Shown here piece after piece: positions 6,392-12,567 of a DNA stretch of 12,567 nt. The notes under the pieces are model-generated. The model saw only the letters and a list, made by a program, of their open reading frames with translations. It made no database searches and was not told the DNA's origin. Position 1 is the first letter of the stretch. Every line of letters begins with the position of its first letter. The translations under genes were made by a program, and so were the position numbers. Source of the stretch: Scatosoma sp964504025 (GTDB lineage Bacteria; Bacillota; Clostridia; Christensenellales; Borkfalkiaceae); contig CAZDCO010000036.1 of assembly GCA_964504025.1 (NCBI GenBank), forward strand, positions 1 to 12,567. The letters run 5' to 3'.

Positions 6392-8626
6392 TTAGAAGTC
6401 CAAATCGACTTTCTTTTCCTTGGTTACTTTGATATAACCTTCGTCTAAAAGTTCTTTCGTGGACTGATACGCAAACTCACCTACGTAATCTACCGTCTCG
6501 AAATTCTCCGATTTTTCCGTGCCGAGCTTTTCCGCAAGATACCCTACCAAGCGAAGCGCTTTCTTTGCCGCCGCGTCGCTCTTCACCTTGACCATGAACG
6601 GCGTACTTTCATACGCTTTTTGGTTGCCGACGTTCTTTTGATGATATACCGTCGTCTTATATTCGGGGTTTTCGGGATCGAGTGCTAAGTAGAAGCAAAG
6701 CGTCTTGCCGCAGATGTTCACTTTCGCTACCGTATCTCTACCGAAGTTGAAACGATCGCCGTGCCAACTTATGTTGGAGTTGATACGCTTATACGAAGTC
6801 AATTCGTTCTTGATATCGCTATAGTAGTTCTTGACTTTGTCATCGCTTTGTTTCATTTTCGCGGTAAAGCTCTTCTTCAAGCGAATAACCAGTCCCGTTT
6901 CAGCGTCTACTAATTGATCGTCGTTTTCGGGAAACGGACTTGCCGCGGTTGCAGCAAGTTCCTCCCCAACGGTAACCGTTGTGTCGGCTGCTTCTTCTAC
7001 AACCTTCTCTTCTACTACTTCTTCCGCAACGGTCGGTTCTTCTACCGCTTCCGTCGTCGGCTCGTTTGCCGTTTCTTCTACGACAGCTTCTTCGCCTGCA
7101 CAGTTCGTGCACATATTGCAAAGTTGATTAGATACACATTCCGCAATGGCTTGCACGCCTTCTTCGTCTACGACGAGGTTATATGTAGGCTCTTCTTCGC
7201 TTGCCGCGGGGAGTTTTTCTTCGACGATCGAGCCGATACGGTCGTAATCGATCTCGCTCGCTTTATGCGTTTCCACGATCTCGTTGATACGGTCGTAATT
7301 TACGGTGTCCGCCTTGTTGTTTTCTACGATTTCGGTGATGCGCGCATAATCTACATTTTCCGCTTGACCGAGTTTTTCCGCAACCTTATCCGCGATTTGA
7401 TCGATACCTGCTTCGTCCAACACGACGTCGTACGGTTGATCGTTTTGCACGGACAACTTCGCCGCCACCATATCCGCAAGTTTATCGTAATCGATCGCTT
7501 CGGTTTCCGCAACGGGCATAACGAGCTTTTCCGCAACCTTTTCCGCGATTGCGTCTACGTTCAACGCCGCCATTGCTTTTTCCACAGCCGCCGCAACCGC
7601 GTTTGCGATTACGTCTTCGCCGACGGTGAGCTGTACCTTCGACGCTGCTCTTTCAAAACTTTCGTCGATACGACGATAATTTACTTTTTCGGGATAGGGA
7701 AGAGATTCCACTACCTTTTCCGCCGTACCGTATACGATACGGTCGTAATCGATCTTCGCTTCGATCGGTTCAACGGGAGCAACCTCTTTGACGGGTTCTT
7801 CCACGGGCGCAACCAACGCCTCGTTCAACAAATCGAGCACTTTGTCGCCCACTTCGTCCGCGATACGTGCGTAGTCTACGTTCTCCGCTACGGGAATCGC
7901 GTTGACGGCGTCCAAAATTTTGCGGCTATGTTCCGCAACCGCCTCTTCCGTCTTTTCGCTGACCGATTCGACGAGTCCTTTATAATCGTTCTCGGCGTAC
8001 ATAGATGCGAGTTCGGTGAGTTTCGCGTCTACGTCGGCGAGTGCCGTTTCAAATTCTTGCAAAAGGGCAAGTTTGTTTTCCACATCGTTCAACTTACCGA
8101 TTACGTCGCCGGAAATCAACGTCGTCAATCCGTCGTAAATGGCTTGATGTTGTACGAAGCTATATTTGATTTCGTCAACCGCTTCTTGCAACTGAGGAAC
8201 GATTTCCGATTCTCTTTCCTTAACCTTATCCGCCAACGCTTCAACGTCTACGTTTTCCAACAAAGCGACGTTGCTGTCTACCGTGTCCAACTTGGAGAGA
8301 GCTTCTTCCACGGCAGCTTCGATTTGCGCCAACGAGGAAATTTTTTCATCCATCGAATTTAAGCGTTTTGCAACTTCATCCGTGAGCAACTCCGTCAAGC
8401 CGTCGTAGATCGTTTGATTTTGCTTGTAGCTAAAACGAATTTCCTGCGCGATCGCTTGCGCCGACTTGTCTTTCTCGCTCTTGAGCTCTTGGTACAATGC
8501 GCCCGATTGCATCGACGAAAGCTTCAACTCGTTCAAAAGATCCCCCTTAGCCTTTTGCAGGTCGTAAGAAATCCAGCTGTACAACGCGTCGATCTTCGAT
8601 GCTTCTACTTGTTTTTTGTCTGCCAT
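6392..8626 (-). CDS. Unrecognised 744-residue acidic modular protein with internal repeats and a conserved-looking C-terminal domain
   Basis: I do not recognise a named family. No signal peptide or membrane segment is visible, so it is probably cytoplasmic. Layout: an N-terminal helical part with two related units (about 62-118 and 152-206) that share QxxIYDGLTxL; a middle part (about 248-471) with seven copies of a [VI][DN]Y-x-[RK]-[IL] motif such as VDYARI and IDYDRI, usually followed by a helix ending VxxK; a pair of longer repeats starting YDVVLDEAG and YNLVVDEEG; and a cysteine cluster C497-x5-C-x2-C-x2-C509. A Glu/Val/Thr-rich acidic linker (510-575) leads to a compact domain (about 578-702) with RLKKSFTAKM, YYSDIKNEL, SYKRINSNISW and CGKTLCFYLALDP. 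I have the impression that similar C-terminal domains end other clostridial hypothetical proteins, but I cannot confirm it. GAGG lies 6 nt before ATG. It has its own promoter at 8739-8767. Confidence 0.85.
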   Translation of the reverse strand: MADKKQVEASKIDALYSWISYDLQKAKGDLLNELKLSSMQSGALYQELKSEKDKSAQAIAQEIRFSYKQNQTIYDGLTELLTDEVAKRLNSMDEKISSLAQIEAAVEEALSKLDTVDSNVALLENVDVEALADKVKERESEIVPQLQEAVDEIKYSFVQHQAIYDGLTTLISGDVIGKLNDVENKLALLQEFETALADVDAKLTELASMYAENDYKGLVESVSEKTEEAVAEHSRKILDAVNAIPVAENVDYARIADEVGDKVLDLLNEALVAPVEEPVKEVAPVEPIEAKIDYDRIVYGTAEKVVESLPYPEKVNYRRIDESFERAASKVQLTVGEDVIANAVAAAVEKAMAALNVDAIAEKVAEKLVMPVAETEAIDYDKLADMVAAKLSVQNDQPYDVVLDEAGIDQIADKVAEKLGQAENVDYARITEIVENNKADTVNYDRINEIVETHKASEIDYDRIGSIVEEKLPAASEEEPTYNLVVDEEGVQAIAECVSNQLCNMCTNCAGEEAVVEETANEPTTEAVEEPTVAEEVVEEKVVEEAADTTVTVGEELAATAASPFPENDDQLVDAETGLVIRLKKSFTAKMKQSDDKVKNYYSDIKNELTSYKRINSNISWHGDRFNFGRDTVAKVNICGKTLCFYLALDPENPEYKTTVYHQKNVGNQKAYESTPFMVKVKSDAAAKKALRLVGYLAEKLGTEKSENFETVDYVGEFAYQSTKELLDEGYIKVTKEKKVDLDF
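7214..7885 (-). repeat. Seven-copy [VI][DN]YxR[IL] repeat region within the 744-residue protein
   Basis: Motif instances by residue: VDYARI (250-255), IDYDRI (292-297), VNYRRI (315-320), IDYDKL (378-383), VDYARI (425-430), VNYDRI (442-447) and IDYDRI (459-464). The last three are 17 residues apart, and the earlier ones are spaced irregularly. The DNA also repeats, with a CGATACGGTCGTAATC-like string recurring on the plus strand. Interleaved helices read IAEKVAEKL or IADKVAEKL. This pattern suggests duplicated helical modules. Confidence 0.75.
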
Positions 8627-8738
8627 TTCACACCTCGGTCTTTTTTTACCCCGTTTGCACGTTTTTTATAACGATACGGTTATTTTTTTATTCTTTCGGC
8701 TTGACGTAAAAAGGTAAAATTACTCTTTTACGACTAAT

Positions 8739-8767
8739 ATTATAGCATATCTTATTTAATCGGTCAA
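8739..8767 (-). promoter_or_regulatory. Sigma-A type promoter for the 744-residue gene
   Basis: On the minus strand, TTGACC (8767-8762) is followed by exactly 17 bases and then a perfect TATAAT (8744-8739). The predicted start near 8732 gives a leader of about 105 nt before ATG at 8626. The leader is very A/T-rich. It contains a 6-bp, nearly all A-U hairpin (8731-8714) followed by five U residues, which is probably too weak to terminate. Confidence 0.85.
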
Positions 8768-8863
8768 GGGTTTTATAAAAAAATCTATGCGATTTTGCAA
8801 TTTTTTTTGCGTTTTTCCCCTTTCAACACGAACACGGTAGCCCCTCTTGCGATTTTTTTCGAC

Positions 8864-8900
8864 AAAACGCCGCCCGAACACTCCGTTCGGACGACGTTTT
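8864..8900 (-). terminator. Intrinsic terminator of the P-type ATPase gene
   Basis: The terminator begins 7 nt after the ATPase stop codon. On the minus transcript the stem is AAAACG-U-CG-U-CCGAAC with GUUCGG-G-CG-G-CGUUUU around loop GGAGU. That is 16 pairs including two G-U wobbles, ending in UUUU. On the plus strand the wobble positions become C/A mismatches, so the stem is better on the minus strand, matching the direction of transcription. Confidence 0.85.
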
Positions 8901-8907
8901 CCAATCG

Positions 8908-11568
8908 TTATTTCGTTTTCCGTTTCGCAAGCTTTCTTTGGACGAGCTTTACGAGTTCTACGACGGGCACTACGCACGCGCCCAAACCGATCGCGACGAC
9001 GAATTCGACGAACTCCACCGACGCGAATCCGAATGCGTTGGCAAGGAATGGTACTTCGCATACGAGCGCAGTCGCCAAGAAGGAAGCGATCGACGCACCC
9101 CACAGCCACTTGTTTTGTTTCTTGATCGTAAACAGGCTCTTGCGTTGCGAACGCATATTGAAACCATGGAAAATTTCCGCCATGGACATCGTCAGGAACG
9201 CCATCGTCGTACCGTGCGCGCTATTAGCGAAGGTGAATACACCCTCGTTCATGAAATGCCCGATAAAATAGGAAATCAGAACGAGCACGGCAACCATAAC
9301 GCCTTGATAGACGACGTCCACGCCCATGCCGTCGGCAAACACGCCCGATTTGGCGTCGCGCGGTTTTCGGCGCATGGCGTCCGCTTCCGCGCTTTCCGTA
9401 CCGAGTGCGAGCGCGGGAAAACAGTCGGTAACGAGGTTGATCCACAGCAAGTGTACGGGTTGCAATATGCTAAATCCCATCAAGGTGGCGAGGAAGATCG
9501 CCAACACTTCGCTCATATTCGACGAGAGCAAGAATTGAATAGCTTTACGGATATTGTCGTAGATACGCCGTCCTTCCTCCACCGCGCCGACGATCGTCGC
9601 GAAGTTGTCGTCCGCGAGTACCATGTCCGCCACGTTTTTGGTAACGTCCGTACCAGTAATACCCATGCCGACGCCGATATCCGCCGTCTTGATCGAGGGC
9701 GCGTCGTTGACGCCGTCGCCCGTCATCGCCGTAACGTACCCTGCGTTCTTCCACGCGGTAACGATACGCGTTTTATGTTCGGGTTGCACCCGCGCGTACA
9801 CGCCGATCGAACGGAATTCCTTTGCGAACGTTTCGTCGTCCATTTCGTCGAGTTCCGAGCCGGATATCGCACGAATTCCCTCTTCCAAAATGCCGAGTTC
9901 TTTCGCGATGGCAATCGCCGTATCGATATGGTCTCCCGTGATCATGATGGGACGGATACCTGCCTCGCGGCAACGCGCGATCGCGTCTTTCACTTCGGGA
10001 CGGACGGGATCAATCATACCGCAAAGTCCCGTAAAGCAAAGCTCCGTTTCCATGTTATCCGAATCGTACTTCGTCGGCTCGTCCATCCAAACGCGTTCCG
10101 CAACCGCCAACACGCGCAACGCCTTATCCGCCATTGCCTTATTCGCCACGGCGATTTCCGCGCGCAATTCGTCCGTTATAGGCTGTATTTTTCCGTCTTT
10201 GTACACATACGTGCAATGCTCCACGACGACGTCGGGCGCACCTTTCGTGTATTGCACGAAGTCCGTTTCGCGACGGTGCACGGTAGACATCATCTTGCGC
10301 ATCGAGTCGAAGGGCAACTCGCCCACGCGCGGCAGGTCGGTCTTTAAGCCCGATTTCGGCATGCCGAGTTTATTCGCCCAAACGACGAGAGCCGCCTCCG
10401 TCGGTTCGCCCGTTACTTCGCCGTTTTCGTCGATTTCCGCGTCCGAACACAACGCCATGGCGCGCGCCGCACTCCGTTCGTCCGCGCCGTAATACTCGAC
10501 GACGGTCATTTTGTTTTGCGTGAGCGTACCCGTTTTATCTGAGCAAATAATTTGCGCGCAACCGAGCGTTTCCACCGCCGTCAATTTACGAATGATCGCG
10601 TTGCGCTTGGACATATTGGTAACGCCGATAGAGAGCACGATCGTTACGACTGCCGCCAAGCCTTCGGGAATCGCCGCAACCGCCAACGACACCGCTACCA
10701 TGAACGAATCCAACACGAAGTCGAACGTCAACGGTGCTTCGACCACGAGATGTTGCAACAGTTTTACGCCGAACACGACGACGCTGATGCCCAACACGAG
10801 GCAGGTGAGAATTTTGGACAGCTGACCGAGTTTGCGTTGCAGGGGCGTTTGTCCCTCTTCCGCTTGCGCGAGTGCGTCGGCAATCTTACCCATTTCGGTA
10901 TCCATACCCGTAGCGGTAACGACTGCCACGCCGCGCCCGTAAACGACTACGCTACCCATATACATCATATTTTTACGATCGCCCAAAGGCACTTCCTTGC
11001 CGTTATCCGATACGGAGATCGTTTCCGAAGTCTTTTCGACGGGTACGGATTCCCCCGTCAACGCCGCTTCTTCTATCTTTAAGCTCGCACTTTCGATAAT
11101 TCGCCCGTCGGCAGGTACGGCGTCGCCTGCTTCCAGCAACACGATATCCCCGACGACCAACTCTTCACTGCGCACGACGTGCACTTTGCCTTCGCGTAAA
11201 ACTTTCGACGTCGCCGCCGACATTTCTTGCAACGCTTCGATCGCCTTTTCCGCTTTGCTTTCCTGAAATACGCCGAGTACGGCGTTGATCAGAACGACGG
11301 CGAGAATGATGATGACGTCCGTGGGAAATTCCTGTTCGACCACCGCCAACACGCCACTGATTGCCGCCGCCGCGATCAAGATGATAATCATAGGATCGGC
11401 AAGTTGTTCCAAGAAACGGCGAACGAGCGATTTTTTCTTGCCTTCGGCAAGTTTGTTCTTCCCGTTCTCTTCCAGCCTACGCGCCGCTTCGTCCGTTCGC
11501 AGCCCGACCGTTTTATCCGTGCCGAGCGTTTGCAACACTTCGTCGTAATGTTTTGAATATGCTTTCAT
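8908..11568 (-). CDS. P2-type cation-transporting ATPase (Ca2+ and/or Mn2+ efflux)
   Basis: An 886-residue membrane pump. Seen: actuator TGES (171-174), phosphorylation site DKTGT (Asp344), nucleotide-domain KGAPD (442-446), MITGDH (542-547) and hinge TGDGVND (616-622). Membrane segments lie near 56-75, 83-102, 250-272, 285-315, 676-700, 701-723, 750-771, 785-803, 822-843 and 853-875. Ion-site residues resemble SERCA: PEGL in M4 (Glu302), SSNMSEV in M5 (Asn684, Glu687) and NLVTD in M6 (Asn711, Asp715). An M8 Glu798 sits in AEIFHGFN. The first Pro of the common PEGLPA string is kept, but the second is Ala. The family suggests Ca2+. The manganese riboswitch in the leader argues for Mn2+ or both, as in other riboswitch-controlled P-type ATPases (Lactococcus YoaB, pneumococcal MgtA). 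AAGGAG precedes ATG. It is transcribed alone, with its own promoter and terminator. Confidence 0.96.
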   Translation of the reverse strand: MKAYSKHYDEVLQTLGTDKTVGLRTDEAARRLEENGKNKLAEGKKKSLVRRFLEQLADPMIIILIAAAAISGVLAVVEQEFPTDVIIILAVVLINAVLGVFQESKAEKAIEALQEMSAATSKVLREGKVHVVRSEELVVGDIVLLEAGDAVPADGRIIESASLKIEEAALTGESVPVEKTSETISVSDNGKEVPLGDRKNMMYMGSVVVYGRGVAVVTATGMDTEMGKIADALAQAEEGQTPLQRKLGQLSKILTCLVLGISVVVFGVKLLQHLVVEAPLTFDFVLDSFMVAVSLAVAAIPEGLAAVVTIVLSIGVTNMSKRNAIIRKLTAVETLGCAQIICSDKTGTLTQNKMTVVEYYGADERSAARAMALCSDAEIDENGEVTGEPTEAALVVWANKLGMPKSGLKTDLPRVGELPFDSMRKMMSTVHRRETDFVQYTKGAPDVVVEHCTYVYKDGKIQPITDELRAEIAVANKAMADKALRVLAVAERVWMDEPTKYDSDNMETELCFTGLCGMIDPVRPEVKDAIARCREAGIRPIMITGDHIDTAIAIAKELGILEEGIRAISGSELDEMDDETFAKEFRSIGVYARVQPEHKTRIVTAWKNAGYVTAMTGDGVNDAPSIKTADIGVGMGITGTDVTKNVADMVLADDNFATIVGAVEEGRRIYDNIRKAIQFLLSSNMSEVLAIFLATLMGFSILQPVHLLWINLVTDCFPALALGTESAEADAMRRKPRDAKSGVFADGMGVDVVYQGVMVAVLVLISYFIGHFMNEGVFTFANSAHGTTMAFLTMSMAEIFHGFNMRSQRKSLFTIKKQNKWLWGASIASFLATALVCEVPFLANAFGFASVEFVEFVVAIGLGACVVPVVELVKLVQRKLAKRKTK

Positions 11569-11618
11569 ACGTTCTCCTTGTTACGTTTGATTGTTTTTTG
11601 AGTTCGATTGCGCATCGT

Positions 11619-11801
11619 GAGATTGCCGCGCGGCGTTCCGCCGCTCGCAATAACAGAGGGGTGGTTCGCCGCGTTGTGCTCACAAAGGTGAAACAACAGA
11701 GTGTCATTTCGAGGAGGGAAAGGACGAAGCAATCTCGTGCAGTACGACCGCCAAACGGAGATTGCCGCGCTTCGCTCGCAATGACGGTTTACCGCGTTGT
11801 G
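11619..11801 (-). repeat. Cluster of interspersed palindromic repeats in the ATPase leader
   Basis: There are three related units. Unit A, 11619-11654, runs from GAGATTGCCGCG to GCTCGCAATAAC. Unit C, 11758-11785, reads GAGATTGCCGCGC then TTCGCTCGCAATGAC. Unit B, 11703-11736, is in the opposite orientation and reads GTCATTTCGAGG to GAAGCAATCTC. A and C are direct repeats, each followed by CCGCGTTGTGC at about 11669-11679 and 11791-11802. B and C form an imperfect inverted repeat. The GATTGC...GCAATGAC pattern matches the interspersed repeats that generate the familiar spurious CERSAAIS-type peptides in many genomes. The sequence is non-coding and can fold into hairpins between the riboswitch terminator and the ATPase start. 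Confidence 0.8.
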
Positions 11802-11832
11802 CCGCAACGGTTGCTCGCCGTGATAAAGAAAA

Positions 11833-11861
11833 AACCGAGCAGATTACACGTCTACTCGGTT
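11833..11861 (-). terminator. Intrinsic terminator, probable expression platform of the manganese riboswitch
   Basis: On the minus transcript AACCGAG and CTCGGTT form a 7-bp stem, extended inward by AGA/TCT, and are followed by TTTT, C and TTT. It lies about 47 nt downstream of the aptamer and 264 nt before the ATPase start. It would stop transcription of the pump unless prevented, the usual arrangement for transcription-controlling riboswitches. It could also act as a backup terminator for the upstream YebC-family gene. Confidence 0.85.
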
Positions 11862-11907
11862 AAAAAATACGGTTTTTCCCCTGCACACAATGTAATACGC
11901 AATATAC

Positions 11908-12002
11908 ATTGAGTCTCGCGATTTCAGATAGACCAAGCTTCGATACGAAGCGGTGTTGTTGACCTATCCCGTACGAAAGGTACGCAGGCTACTCCCTCAA
12001 TA
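11908..12002 (-). ncRNA. yybP-ykoY manganese riboswitch aptamer
   Basis: In the minus-strand RNA, P1 is ATTGAG (12001-11996) with CTCAAT (11913-11908). Right after the 5' arm comes GGAGTAGCC, and before the 3' arm comes GCGAGA. These match the two conserved parts of this class, (G)GGGAGUAGC and GCAAGAC. Internal helices: CGTAC/GTACG with loop CTTTC, GATAG/CTATC, and GCTTCG/CGAAGC with loop TAT. The segment GGTCAACAAC sits at the position of the conserved GUC(GUC)AAC region. The class binds Mn2+ and turns on Mn2+ exporters. Its place between a promoter and a terminator, ahead of a cation ATPase, agrees with that role. Identification is from motif memory and has not been checked with a covariance model. 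Confidence 0.88.
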
Positions 12003-12023
12003 GGAATTCAGTTGTATAGGTAA

Positions 12024-12052
12024 ATGATACCACAAACCGCACGACTTGTCAA
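12024..12052 (-). promoter_or_regulatory. Sigma-A type promoter of the riboswitch-ATPase transcript
   Basis: On the minus strand, a perfect TTGACA (12052-12047) is followed by 17 bases and TATCAT (12029-12024), five of six matches to the -10 consensus. Transcription should start near 12017, about 16 nt before riboswitch P1. It lies just downstream of the YebC-family stop codon, so the pump is regulated independently of that gene. Confidence 0.88.
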
Positions 12053-12080
12053 GCGTTGAAAAGCCATGCGGAAATTTTTT

Positions 12081-12567
12081 TTACTCCTCGTCGTCGGGAA
12101 GTTCTACGTTGTGGTATACGTTTTGTACGTCGTCGTGATCTTCCAACGAATCCAAGAGGTTCTCAAACTTCTTCAACGCGTCTTCGGGCAACGTGATCTT
12201 GTTTTGAGGAATCATAGCGATTTCCGCTTGTACGAAACGAATCTTCGGTTCTTCCTCTTCGTTTCTTCTACCCTTGGGGGCAGCCGCCATAAGCTCCGCG
12301 TTCTTATCTTCCAAATATTTACGCACGTCGGAGAACGATTCGGGCGTGGTAAAAATTTCGTACACGTCGTCGCTCGCCACTACGTCGTCCGCGCCTGCTT
12401 CCAAGGCGTACTCCGTCATGGTGTCTTCGTCCAACTCTACCGTTCTTTCTACGACGATATAGCCCTTATTGTCGAAGTTGTAGGAAACGCAACCCGTGTT
12501 ACCCATAGAGCCGCCGTTCTTGCTCAAAATCGCGCGAACGTCGCCTGCCGTACGGTTGATATTGTCC
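12081..12567 (-). CDS. YebC/TACO1-family protein, 3' part only (5' end outside window)
   Basis: The frame is open from the window edge to the stop at 12081. Codons before the TTG near 12527 read DNINRTAGDVRAI, a conserved YebC stretch, so the gene continues beyond the window and that TTG is not the start. Further family motifs: GSMGNTGCVSYNFD, a GYIVV strand, EYALEAGADDV and AEIAMIPQNKITL, and an acidic C-terminus ending PDDEE. YebC proteins were first described as transcriptional regulators, and members are now associated with translation, including relief of ribosome stalling. An odd feature is a charged, low-complexity insert (APKGRRNEEEEPKIR) between the segment ending YLEDKNAEL and AEIAMIP, which I do not expect in typical members. 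No clear terminator follows; transcripts could run into the riboswitch leader and stop at 11833-11861. Confidence 0.93.
   Translation of the reverse strand, partial: DNINRTAGDVRAILSKNGGSMGNTGCVSYNFDNKGYIVVERTVELDEDTMTEYALEAGADDVVASDDVYEIFTTPESFSDVRKYLEDKNAELMAAAPKGRRNEEEEPKIRFVQAEIAMIPQNKITLPEDALKKFENLLDSLEDHDDVQNVYHNVELPDDEE

Noticed and set aside
6914..8362. 482-residue plus-strand open frame opposite the 744-residue gene
   Set aside because: Its Phe/Arg/Tyr-rich composition is typical of an antisense shadow of a low-complexity acidic gene. The minus frame has promoter, ribosome binding site and structured repeats.
8714..8731. A/T-rich hairpin followed by five U residues in the leader of the 744-residue gene, considered as an attenuator
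   Set aside because: The stem has six pairs with only one G-C and starts almost at the predicted transcription start, so it is unlikely to terminate.
8768..8863. T-rich stretches in the gap after the ATPase considered as further terminators or a small gene
   Set aside because: No stem of useful length precedes the T runs in the transcribed direction, and no start with a ribosome binding site is present.
8938..10347. 469-residue plus-strand open frame opposite the P-type ATPase
   Set aside because: It is antisense to a clear ATPase with all catalytic motifs; the product is His/Arg-rich and without domains.
11565..11807. Minus-strand open frame encoding an RHCERSAAIS-containing 80-residue peptide
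   Set aside because: This peptide signature is a well-known artefact of translating the GATTGC...GCAATGAC interspersed repeat; the region is leader RNA, with no ribosome binding site for this frame.
11553..11912. Plus-strand 119-residue open frame across the ATPase leader
   Set aside because: It overlaps the terminator, the repeats and the ATPase ribosome binding site on the opposite strand, and its product has no recognisable features.

Overview
All genes in this window are on the minus strand, so transcription runs from high to low coordinates. The gene set suggests a low-to-moderate GC Gram-positive bacterium of the Bacillota, probably class Clostridia. The evidence is RNase J instead of an RNase E-type enzyme, the TrmR plus TrhP pair that makes 5-methoxyuridine in Gram-positive tRNAs, AGGAG-type ribosome binding sites, and a clostridial-type large hypothetical protein. 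A finer assignment (for example Christensenellales) is only a guess.

Layout in transcription order. (1) 12567-12081: the 3' part of a YebC/TACO1-family gene, whose 5' end lies outside the window. (2) 12052-11569: a leader of about 450 nt. It holds a near-consensus promoter, an RNA matching the yybP-ykoY manganese riboswitch, an intrinsic terminator that probably serves as its expression platform, and then a cluster of interspersed palindromic repeats. (3) 11568-8908: a P2-type Ca2+/Mn2+ ATPase controlled by that leader and closed by a strong terminator at 8900-8864. (4) 8767-6392: a near-consensus promoter and an unrecognised 744-residue acidic, repetitive, modular protein. (5) 6278-1: an apparent operon of RNase J, TrmR (wobble-uridine O-methyltransferase), a U32-family TrhP-like tRNA hydroxylase, an M29 metallo-aminopeptidase, and a CobW/G3E GTPase with a large His/Cys repeat block. 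That last gene is cut by the start of the window.

How the genes fit together. TrhP and TrmR catalyse consecutive steps, U34 to ho5U34 to mo5U34, and RNase J lies directly upstream, so the first half of the operon is RNA-centred. The riboswitch suggests that the ATPase exports Mn2+ (and/or Ca2+) when Mn2+ is in excess. The CobW protein carries about 46 His and 14 Cys in a roughly 100-residue block, which points to transition-metal storage or delivery. I found no mobile element genes, CRISPR array, tRNA or rRNA. The features most worth following up are the riboswitch leader with its embedded repeats, the 744-residue modular protein, and the CobW metal-binding repeats.
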